Positions 1 to 5,004 of a stretch of 8,131 bases of DNA are shown here, one piece after another. Source of the DNA: Firmicutes bacterium UBA5454 (GTDB lineage Bacteria; Bacillota; Clostridia; Caldicoprobacterales; DTU083). The position numbers were made by a program, and so were the translations under genes. Numbering within the stretch: the stretch's first letter is position 1; the number at the start of each line of letters is the position of its first letter. The notes below the pieces were generated by a model. It was given only the letters and a program-made list of their open reading frames with translations. It was not told the DNA's origin and searched no databases. Where the stretch lies: NCBI GenBank assembly GCA_002426555.1, contig DIQU01000096.1:4559-12689 (forward strand), read 5' to 3'.

Positions 1-14
1 ATACGGGATACGGG
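1..14. repeat. Two heptanucleotide repeat units at the window edge
   Basis: Two perfect copies of ATACGGG lie at 1-7 and 8-14, followed by the degenerate TAGAATG. Read on the minus strand the unit is CCCGTAT, which is the same heptad family (TAWCCCG) as the tract at 4945-4986. The array probably continues to the left of the window, so its true length is unknown. Confidence 0.5.
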
Positions 15-49
15 TAGAATGAAAAGCAAGTGATTACAGGATACATGTA

Positions 50-72
50 GGGGCAGACGACCCTTCTGCCCC
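50..72. repeat. GC-rich hairpin in intergenic DNA
   Basis: GGGGCAGA (50-57) and TCTGCCCC (65-72) form a perfect 8-bp stem with a 7-nt loop (CGACCCT). It lies downstream of the leftward DUF1292 gene. Neither side carries a T-run, so it is not a canonical intrinsic terminator. GTAGGGGC-type hairpins occur as dispersed intergenic repeats in various bacteria, and this may be one (inference). It could still stabilise an mRNA 3' end or assist termination. Confidence 0.6.
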
Positions 73-124
73 ATATCCGAATCTCTTGTTTTGATATTTA
101 ATGAAACACTATTGGACTAAAGCC

Positions 125-194
125 ACTAACCCATCGACCGTTACATAGAGCCTAGAGCCGAATGCCTACCGCCTATCGTCCATCGCCTAATACC
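125..194. repeat. Degenerate heptanucleotide tandem repeat (consensus about TANNGCC)
   Basis: Ten consecutive 7-nt units can be laid out without gaps: ACTAACC, CATCGAC, CGTTACA, TAGAGCC, TAGAGCC, GAATGCC, TACCGCC, TATCGTC, CATCGCC, TAATACC. Only the two TAGAGCC units are identical; the others keep a C or CC at the end and often TA or CA at the start. The tract ends six bases before the stop codon of the leftward DUF1292 gene, in its downstream region. It resembles the short tandemly repeated repetitive (STRR) sequences known from other bacteria. No coding role is apparent. Confidence 0.6.
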
Positions 195-200
195 AAGTGC

Positions 201-713
201 TTATACCTCGCCATCATCATCGAATTCAAAAAAATCATCGTCATCATCATCGTCATCATCATCGTCATCATCGAATTCAAAAAAGACACCGTCGTCATCA
301 TCATACTCATCGTCGTCGTCGTCATCATCGTCATCATCGTCGTCGTCATCATCGTCGTCGTCATCATCGTCGTCGTCATCATCGTAATCGTCGTCATCAT
401 CGTCGTCGTCATCATCGTAATCGTCGTCATCATCAAATAAGTCTTCAATAGCGTCTATCAGTTCATCCATTTTATCTTCCTCAACCGGTACGAACTGTTC
501 ATCATCGCCATCCAGAACAACCTTCATAAGATAGATGCTTTTCTCATCGCCATGACAAGTACAGGAATCACTCTCATGCTCGTGTTCTTCATCCGTATCG
601 GCATCTGTTAACATGACATATTCTTCCTCGTCATATTCAAAGTAGTCTAATATCTCTAATTGTATTTCCTGACCGTCCTCATCACTGAAAACCAGAATAT
701 CTCTCTCTTCCAT
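201..713 (-). CDS. DUF1292-family acidic protein with long poly-aspartate tail
   Basis: A 170-residue cytoplasmic protein. Residues 1-90 match the DUF1292 (YrzB-like) pattern of small acidic Bacillota proteins: a strand 'DILVFSDEDGQEIQLEILD', a central 'EEYVMLTDAD', a strand 'SIYLMKVVLDGDDEQFVPVE' and an acidic helix. The family's function is not established. Residues 40-56 form an insertion rich in Glu, His and Cys (HEHESDSCTCH) that could bind metal (inference). Residues 94-170 are a tail with about 60 Asp, the longest run being 25, interrupted by Tyr/Glu and by two copies of FFEF. Typical family members end near the acidic helix, so the tail is an add-on. The ATG at 711-713 is preceded by GGGAGGG at good spacing, and a promoter is visible at 746-774. 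The gene stands alone and diverges from the PspC gene. Confidence 0.85.
   Translation of the reverse strand: MEERDILVFSDEDGQEIQLEILDYFEYDEEEYVMLTDADTDEEHEHESDSCTCHGDEKSIYLMKVVLDGDDEQFVPVEEDKMDELIDAIEDLFDDDDDYDDDDDDDDDDYDDDDDDDDDDDDDDDDDDDDDDDDDEYDDDDGVFFEFDDDDDDDDDDDDDFFEFDDDGEV
204..434 (-). repeat. GAY-triplet simple-sequence tract encoding poly-Asp
   Basis: The 3' end of the DUF1292 gene is almost entirely GAT and GAC codons (ATC and GTC on the plus strand). The two codons alternate in a higher-order 15-nt pattern (three GTC, two ATC on the plus strand) repeated in tandem around 310-384. A block containing GTAATCGTCGTCATCATC occurs twice, at 384-401 and 417-434. The segment GAATTCAAAAAA occurs twice, at 222-233 and 273-284, exactly 51 nt (17 codons) apart, and encodes the two FFEF motifs. 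All changes keep the reading frame, as expected for expansion by slippage or unequal crossover in whole codons under coding constraint. Confidence 0.9.
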
Positions 714-745
714 AGGAAAACCCTCCCATTCATAATAATAGATTT

Positions 746-774
746 ATTGTACCCGATAATTTCTTGAGATACAA
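746..774 (-). promoter_or_regulatory. Probable sigma-A promoter of the DUF1292 gene
   Basis: On the minus strand TTGTAT (774-769) and TACAAT (751-746) are separated by exactly 17 nt. The -10 matches the consensus at five of six bases and the -35 at three of six. The start codon lies about 33 nt downstream of the -10, giving a short leader that contains GGGAGGG. Confidence 0.6.
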
Positions 775-814
775 TGTTTTTTGGAAAGAAATATGGTATC
801 ATGAAATAGTAGGA

Positions 815-839
815 TTTGAGTGAAATTGTTGGACTCAAA
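815..839. promoter_or_regulatory. Inverted repeat overlapping the PspC-gene promoter
   Basis: TTTGAGT (815-821) and ACTCAAA (833-839) are perfect 7-bp arms around an 11-nt spacer. The repeat covers the probable -35 region of the PspC gene, a position where a dimeric repressor or activator could act. The total length of 25 bp suits an operator better than a terminator, because no T-run follows. No regulator for it is identifiable here. Confidence 0.4.
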
Positions 840-853
840 ATAAATCATATAAT
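826..853 (+). promoter_or_regulatory. Probable promoter of the PspC-domain gene
   Basis: A perfect TATAAT at 848-853 has TTGTTG (826-831) 16 nt upstream. The -35 is only a half match (TTG), so an activator or the overlapping inverted repeat may matter. Transcription would start near 860 and leave a leader of about 65 nt before the ATG at 926. Confidence 0.55.
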
Positions 854-925
854 GCGGTTTTGTATAAGGATAGGGCAAATATTTTTAATTGTAGGGTGTA
901 AAAAATATTGTTTGGAGGTATTAGT

Positions 926-1396
926 ATGAGTAAAAAACTTTATCGATCCAATAAACAGAAAGTATTTGCAGGTGTTTGCGGGGGCTTGGCTGAATACCTG
1001 AATGTAGATGTCACCATTGTACGCTTGATTTGGGTTCTGGCATTTTTTGCGTGGGGAGTCGGGTTGTTGGCCTATATTATAGCTGCTGTTATAATTCCAA
1101 CAGCGGTGAAGGAAGCGAATAATGAAGGAACGACTGTCACAGATGAATATGGGAATGAAACCTTTGTACCTAACGAAGAAAAAGGCCAGGAAGTTCACCA
1201 TGATGGTTCAGGAGGCAAGAACAACTCCCTTCTCTTTATTGGGGGAGCAATGGTGGTTATTGGTATATTAGTGCTTCTGGATAAGTATGTCCCTTTCTGC
1301 GAAATTATTCGTTCCATTAGAGGTTATGGATGGCCAATATTGTTGATCATTACAGGTGTTCTCATTTTAATATCTTCATTGCGGAATAAGAGTTAA
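926..1396 (+). CDS. PspC-domain small membrane protein
   Basis: A 156-residue integral membrane protein. Residues 3-62 are a clear PspC domain: 'KLYRSNKQKVFAGVCGGLAEYLNVDVTIVR' split over its typical basic start, GVCGGLAEY core and DPT-like turn, then a hydrophobic segment at about 33-58. A polar linker (60-98) is followed by two further hydrophobic segments (about 101-118 and 134-152). The last of these, beginning YGWPILLI, resembles the C-terminal membrane part found in LiaF-like and related envelope-stress proteins. PspC proteins generally act in the cell-envelope or phage-shock stress response, but no pspA, liaR or sigma-factor gene is next door, so the specific role is unproven. An in-frame TTG exists at 908, but the ATG at 926 has GGAGG seven bases upstream (914-918) and begins the conserved domain. 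No clear terminator follows. Confidence 0.88.
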   Translation: MSKKLYRSNKQKVFAGVCGGLAEYLNVDVTIVRLIWVLAFFAWGVGLLAYIIAAVIIPTAVKEANNEGTTVTDEYGNETFVPNEEKGQEVHHDGSGGKNNSLLFIGGAMVVIGILVLLDKYVPFCEIIRSIRGYGWPILLIITGVLILISSLRNKS

Positions 1397-1484
1397 TAAG
1401 CTGAATTGTTACCTCCTTTTACATCTATAAATTTATCAAGCCGTGAGTTAAACATTTTTGCTAAAAGCAGTGCTGTAAGATATT

Positions 1485-1493
1485 TGCTATAAT
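1485..1493 (+). promoter_or_regulatory. Extended -10 promoter upstream of the DJ-1/PfpI gene
   Basis: TGCTATAAT at 1485-1493 is a perfect TATAAT with the TGn extension, which can compensate for the absence of a good -35 (the expected position, 1465-1470, reads AAGCAG). Transcription would start near 1500, giving a leader of about 70 nt. That leader contains two Shine-Dalgarno-like sequences, AGGAGG (1532-1537) and AAAGGAG (1554-1560); only the second is at working distance from a start codon. Confidence 0.5.
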
Positions 1494-1570
1494 CATAGTC
1501 AGTTCCAGAATGCCCAAATAACAGAATTAGTAGGAGGAAAACGAACACAAGTTAAAGGAGAGTGTATTTA

Positions 1571-2122
1571 ATGAAAGTGATCGTATTTTTAGCTGATGGA
1601 TTTGAGGAAGTAGAAGCGTTAACGGTAGTGGATTATCTCAGAAGATTGGACATAGAAGTAGATATGGTGTCTATAACCAGCGAACTAGAGGTAACAGGTG
1701 CACACGATATTTCTGTATTAGCGGATAAGACTTTGGAGGATGTGCAGGATATAAACTCATATGATGGTGTTGTTATCCCAGGAGGTCTGCCGGGAGCAAC
1801 CAATCTTAGGAATGACCCGAAAGTCATCGATGTCGTAAAAACAATGAATGGAAAAAAGAAATTAACAGCTTCAATATGCGCAGGACCGGTTGTTTTGGAG
1901 AGAGCTGGCATAATTGAAGGAAAGAAAATTACTTCCTATCCCGGATATCAGGACAAACTGACTGGTGCAATCTATCAGGAACAGGGTGTTGTTAGAGACG
2001 AAAACATTATTACAGCCAGGGGTCCTGCGTTGGCTGAAGACTTTGCGATTGAAATCGTAAGGTACCTGCTGGGGGATGAAAAAGCCAGTAAATTGAAAGC
2101 AAATATATTGTATAAAGCATAA
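1571..2122 (+). CDS. DJ-1/PfpI family protein (YajL/ThiJ-like)
   Basis: A 183-residue cytosolic protein covering the whole DJ-1/PfpI fold. Visible landmarks are the N-terminal 'FLADGFEEVEA', in which Glu15 corresponds to Glu18 of human DJ-1, the PGGLPGA turn at about 70-76, and the nucleophile elbow SICAGP with Cys103, matching DJ-1 Cys106. The loop where human DJ-1 has His126 reads SYPGYQDK here. Members of this subgroup are variously described as chaperone-like, deglycase or glyoxalase III-type stress proteins; which activity applies cannot be read from sequence. A GTG at 1562 is in frame but lies only one base after AAAGGAG (1554-1560), so the ATG at 1571 is preferred. The gene has its own probable promoter and converges with the AraC gene; the 63-nt gap holds no convincing terminator. 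Confidence 0.9.
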   Translation: MKVIVFLADGFEEVEALTVVDYLRRLDIEVDMVSITSELEVTGAHDISVLADKTLEDVQDINSYDGVVIPGGLPGATNLRNDPKVIDVVKTMNGKKKLTASICAGPVVLERAGIIEGKKITSYPGYQDKLTGAIYQEQGVVRDENIITARGPALAEDFAIEIVRYLLGDEKASKLKANILYKA

Positions 2123-2185
2123 GGCTGTACACATTTGGTCAAGACAGTGAATCGGAAGAATCGTCTCTCTTGGCTCACTCTGGCC

Positions 2186-3067
2186 TTAAAATGAGCGACA
2201 GTATTCCGAAGGGGTCATACCGTAACGTGATTTAAACAAACGAGAAAAATAAGATGCATCCTGATAGCCCAGATAATGGGCTATCTGTGTTATATTCATA
2301 TCACTTTCCTGCATCAGACGCTTTGCTTCGTCCATTTTCAGATCAATAAAATAGTCAATGATGCCACAGTGCATCTGCATTCGGAACAGCTTTTTCATCT
2401 GTGGGACACTGTAACCCAAATCACCTGCTATTTGTTCCAGGCTTACTGATTCGCAAATATGATCTTCAAGATATTCTATAACATTGTCGGTCAACTGTTT
2501 GTACATAATTTGCATAGCGTAGGTTTCCACGCGATGCTGGATCTTGAACCCTACATTACGCTGAACCAGGTTAATCAGAAGCAATTCCAAATATAGCTGT
2601 ACCATTTGTGCTTGCCCAAAGGGAACATCTTTTAAAGGGACTGGCGTCAGCGTCAAATTATATGGTGTTTGTTTGGAAACAACACTCTGCTGCCAACTTC
2701 GTACTGCATCATATAAATAGCCTCGCTCCTTCCTGTTTAGATTCAAAATACGATGTTCAAAATATTTCATACCGGGAGAGTCGCAAACAAAGGATGCGAC
2801 AATGAATTTTGCTGGAATTTGCTCATATGCCGATACTGCGTGAAATTCACCAGGCTTGTGAAATGCCAACTCTCCTGATTTGAGTATATATAGTTCCTCA
2901 CCAGCGGTAATCAACATTTTTCCGCTGTCTATATATATTAACTCCCAAAAGTCGTGACTTTCACCATCAAACCGGAAATCACTTGAACTCTTGTAGTAAA
3001 AGAGACTCACCAATTGTATAATGTCCAGCTCTTTAGCAAAGGAATAAATAGGATAGTTTGAACTCAT
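2186..3067 (-). CDS. AraC/XylS-family transcriptional regulator with cupin sensor domain
   Basis: A 293-residue regulator. Residues about 25-90 fit an AraC-type cupin sensor domain (HDFWELIYIDSG, then GELAFHKPGEFHAV). Residues about 195-293 are a full two-helix-turn-helix AraC DNA-binding domain: the first HTH is around 208-229 (SLEQIAGDLGYSVPQMKKLF) and the second around 258-280 (ITQIAHYLGYQDASYFSRLF), closing with the characteristic GMTPSEYCR. Regulators of this build usually sense a small molecule, often a sugar, and activate adjacent genes. Its divergent position next to the five-gene sugar cluster makes that operon the likely target. An in-frame ATG at 3130 would add 21 residues, but the ATG at 3065-3067 follows AGGAGG, with a rather long 12-nt spacing, and the added residues do not look like the family. 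The true start is therefore probable rather than certain. Confidence 0.9.
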   Translation of the reverse strand: MSSNYPIYSFAKELDIIQLVSLFYYKSSSDFRFDGESHDFWELIYIDSGKMLITAGEELYILKSGELAFHKPGEFHAVSAYEQIPAKFIVASFVCDSPGMKYFEHRILNLNRKERGYLYDAVRSWQQSVVSKQTPYNLTLTPVPLKDVPFGQAQMVQLYLELLLINLVQRNVGFKIQHRVETYAMQIMYKQLTDNVIEYLEDHICESVSLEQIAGDLGYSVPQMKKLFRMQMHCGIIDYFIDLKMDEAKRLMQESDMNITQIAHYLGYQDASYFSRLFKSRYGMTPSEYCRSF

Positions 3068-3141
3068 TGTTTCCCCAGACCTCCTGAAAAGTAAAGGTCG
3101 AAATACTTGTATGATACCAGTGTACCACATAATCAGAATTT

Positions 3142-3171
3142 ATTAAATCGAAAATTAAAAAATGTATCCAA
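3142..3171 (-). promoter_or_regulatory. Possible promoter of the AraC-type regulator gene
   Basis: On the minus strand TTGGAT (3171-3166) and TTTAAT (3147-3142) are spaced 18 nt apart. Both are partial consensus matches. The resulting leader would be about 70 nt and contain the AGGAGG ribosome binding site. Confidence 0.35.
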
Positions 3172-3199
3172 TAGTCCTAATATTATATCGCTTTCTTTA

Positions 3200-3228
3200 T
3201 TTCTTTGTGGGAGAGTTACCATTATAAT
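3200..3228 (+). promoter_or_regulatory. Probable activator-dependent promoter of the sugar operon
   Basis: A perfect TATAAT at 3223-3228 lies about 70 nt before the first operon gene, but the position 17 nt upstream (3200-3205, TTTCTT) is a very poor -35. A strong -10 without a -35 is typical of promoters that need an activator, which fits the divergent AraC-type gene. This is the only good -10 in the 230-nt divergent region on this strand. Confidence 0.45.
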
Positions 3229-3247
3229 TAGTATTACAAGGATACTA
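3229..3247. promoter_or_regulatory. Inverted repeat just downstream of the operon -10
   Basis: TAGTAT (3229-3234) and ATACTA (3242-3247) are perfect 6-bp arms around 7 nt, directly abutting the TATAAT and covering the expected transcription start. A similar palindrome, GTATGATAC, occurs at 3109-3117 nearer the AraC-type gene. These could be operator sites, although AraC proteins more often bind direct repeats, so a second regulator or chance is possible. Confidence 0.35.
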
Positions 3248-3297
3248 CATAGCAAAATAGAATGGAACTTACTGTGATCGAAAGGAGAGTTTTGCCT

Positions 3298-4131
3298 ATG
3301 AAAAAAGGGATCAGTATTTGGGCTTTCGCCGAGCCATCGTTGGAAAAGTGTTTTGCTTTAGCTCAAAAATATGGATACGATGGTGTTGAATTAGCGTTGG
3401 ACGAAAAGGGAGATATCAATTTGAACTCCGCCAGAGAGGACATGGAGAAAGTAAGGTCTCTGGCAGATAAGTATGGTTTAGAGCTTTACAGTGTAGCCAC
3501 AGGCTTATATTGGTCTTATTCTCTTACCGCCGGCGATGCCGCTGTCCGAGAAAAAGCTGAAGCCATTGTCCGTAAACAACTGGATCTTGCTTATTGGCTT
3601 GGATGCGATACGATTTTGGTTATCCCCGGTATGGTAGCAGGTTTAGCTCCGGGGGGAGAAGTAGTGCCTTACGATGTAGTGTATGAGCGAGCCTTAGAAG
3701 CTATAAAGAGATTAGCACCTTATGCAGAAAAACGTAAGGTAATTATCGGTCTTGAGAATGTATGGAACAAGTTTCTGCTGTCACCTAATGAGATGCGCGA
3801 CTTCATCGATGAAATCGACAATCCTTATGTAGGTGCTTATTTTGATGTAGGAAATGTAATACTGAATGGTTATCCCGAGCAGTGGATAAGCATTCTGGGG
3901 AATCGCATCTCCAAAGTGCATTTTAAGGATTATCGCCGCAGTGTTGGAACCTTGGACGGTTTTGTAGATATCCTAAGTGGAGATGTAGACTACCCTGCAG
4001 TTATGAAAGCTTTGGAAGACATTGGATATGACGATTGGGTAACAGCTGAAGTATTTCCACAAGGTAAATACTCTGAATCCATTTTAGATGTTACATCCAA
4101 GGCTATGGACATTATACTGGGGAAAGCTTGA
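3298..4131 (+). CDS. TIM-barrel sugar (phosphate) isomerase/epimerase, first copy
   Basis: A 277-residue protein of the AP-endonuclease-2-like TIM-barrel superfamily, which includes xylulose-5-phosphate 3-epimerases, ketose 3-epimerases and inositol-pathway IolE/IolI enzymes. The four expected divalent-metal ligands are all visible: Glu153 (LENVWN), Asp183 (FDVGN), His208 (VHFKD) and Glu251 (TAEVF). The N-terminal strand 'GISIWAF' and the 'GYDGVEL' motif (Glu31) are typical. The LENVWNKFLLSP segment most resembles the L-xylulose-5-phosphate 3-epimerase branch (UlaE/SgbU-like), but substrate and phosphorylation state cannot be fixed. An upstream ATG (3262) is in frame, but the one at 3298 has AAAGGAG (3281-3287) at good distance and starts the barrel. 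It is the first gene of the cluster, 111 nt before the deacetylase gene. Confidence 0.88.
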   Translation: MKKGISIWAFAEPSLEKCFALAQKYGYDGVELALDEKGDINLNSAREDMEKVRSLADKYGLELYSVATGLYWSYSLTAGDAAVREKAEAIVRKQLDLAYWLGCDTILVIPGMVAGLAPGGEVVPYDVVYERALEAIKRLAPYAEKRKVIIGLENVWNKFLLSPNEMRDFIDEIDNPYVGAYFDVGNVILNGYPEQWISILGNRISKVHFKDYRRSVGTLDGFVDILSGDVDYPAVMKALEDIGYDDWVTAEVFPQGKYSESILDVTSKAMDIILGKA

Positions 4132-4242
4132 CTATCCAATGCAATGCAGTGTCTATGCTTTGTTGATACTAAACTGGTTATTGCAGAAAGATAAATGTTA
4201 ATCAATAAACAGTAACTAAATAGGAGAAAGCGGGGGCGATCT

Positions 4243-4947
4243 ATGAATATTTTAGCAATCGGATGTCATCCTGATGACATTGAAGTTTCTTGCGCAGGTA
4301 CCTTGGCGAAATTTGCACAACGAGGCGACAAGGTTACAGTTTGTCATGTTTGTAACGGTAACATGGGACATGTAGTTATACCTTCGGATGAGCTGCGTGT
4401 CATGCGTGGCGAAGAAGCTAGAAAAGCAGGTGCATTAGCAGGTATTGAAGTGGTCTCGCTGGATATAGGAGATTTATTGGTGAATGGATATGATATGGAA
4501 CAAAGAGACAAGGTCATGGAGCTCCTTCGTATTTATCAGCCGGATGCCATTATTACCCACTCGCCTACTGACTATCATGGTGATCATTTGGCTGTAAGCA
4601 GGCTGGTGTTTGATGCAAGCTATGTTGCCAGCTGTGTGCAGTATCAGCCTGGTGTCTCTAAAGTTGCAGCAGTAACGCCATTGTTTTATATGGACAACTT
4701 TGCAGGGTCGAATTTCAACCCTACGGAATATGTGGATATCACCGACACCATTGAACTGAAGATACAAATGCTGGAATGTCATGTAAGCCAACTGAAATGG
4801 ATGCGGGATCATGACGGGATGGATTTTGCAGATTTTGTGCGTACCTGCTCCAAATTCCGTGGATATCAATGCGGGGTACCTTATGCAGAAGCTTTCACCC
4901 AAGCCTTTGTGTATCCGAAAATTGTGCCAAGGAGGATTTTACCGTAA
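4243..4947 (+). CDS. PIG-L/LmbE family N-deacetylase
   Basis: A 234-residue zinc-dependent deacetylase of the PIG-L family, which removes acetyl groups from GlcNAc-containing substrates (for example MshB, BshB and GlcNAc-PI deacetylase). The zinc site is complete: His9 and Asp12 in HPDD, with Asp11 as the probable catalytic base, and His115 in DYHGDH. The C-terminal GVPYAEAF (211-218) is typical of the bacterial members. No signal peptide is visible, so it should act in the cytoplasm on a small molecule. The ATG at 4243 is preceded by TAGGAGA, rather far upstream, and by GGGGG closer in. In this operon it probably plays the role NagA plays in GlcNAc catabolism: exposing an amine before the NagB-like step. 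A thiol-cofactor (bacillithiol-type) role is an alternative, but the neighbours argue against it. Its stop codon lies inside a heptad repeat. Confidence 0.88.
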   Translation: MNILAIGCHPDDIEVSCAGTLAKFAQRGDKVTVCHVCNGNMGHVVIPSDELRVMRGEEARKAGALAGIEVVSLDIGDLLVNGYDMEQRDKVMELLRIYQPDAIITHSPTDYHGDHLAVSRLVFDASYVASCVQYQPGVSKVAAVTPLFYMDNFAGSNFNPTEYVDITDTIELKIQMLECHVSQLKWMRDHDGMDFADFVRTCSKFRGYQCGVPYAEAFTQAFVYPKIVPRRILP

Positions 4948-4986
4948 CCCGTATCTCGTAACCCGCAACAAACAACCCGTAACAAA
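4945..4986 (+). repeat. Heptanucleotide tandem repeat (consensus TAACCCG) across a stop codon
   Basis: Six gap-free 7-nt units: TAACCCG, TATCTCG, TAACCCG, CAACAAA, CAACCCG, TAACAAA. The first unit supplies the TAA stop of the PIG-L-type gene, and the array ends just before the AGGAGG of the next gene, so it fills essentially the whole 57-nt spacer. The unit is the reverse complement of the ATACGGG units at 1-14 apart from one base. No hairpin or coding potential is apparent. Confidence 0.7.
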
Positions 4987-5004
4987 ATAAAGGAGGAAGA
5001 AAAC

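Noticed and set aside
50..72. Intrinsic terminator for the DUF1292 gene
   Set aside because: The stem is good, but no T-run follows it on the minus strand and it lies about 130 nt beyond the stop codon, so I list it only as a hairpin repeat.
162..451. Open frames in the triplet-repeat region reading as Ile/Val-, His/Arg- or Met/Thr-rich proteins
   Set aside because: They are frame shadows of the GAY repeat of the leftward DUF1292 gene. None has a ribosome binding site or family resemblance, while the 201-713 frame has a domain, a ribosome binding site and a promoter.
845..1201. Antisense open frame across the PspC gene
   Set aside because: It lies opposite a well-recognised gene, has no family resemblance and no convincing start signal.
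2123..2185. Bidirectional terminator between the convergent DJ-1 and AraC-type genes
   Set aside because: Only short imperfect complementarity (AGTGA with TCACT) and no T-run on either strand could be found.
3068..3130. Longer start for the AraC-type regulator at 3130
   Set aside because: The 21 extra residues lack family resemblance and an upstream Shine-Dalgarno, whereas AGGAGG precedes the internal ATG at 3067. Kept as a lesser alternative.
4474..4902. Antisense open frame inside the PIG-L-type gene
   Set aside because: It is fully contained in a gene with intact catalytic motifs and has no ribosome binding site or recognisable domain.
4945..4986. CRISPR-like array
   Set aside because: The units are only 7 nt with no spacers, and no cas genes are present. 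The same applies to the tracts at 125-194 and 7031-7101.
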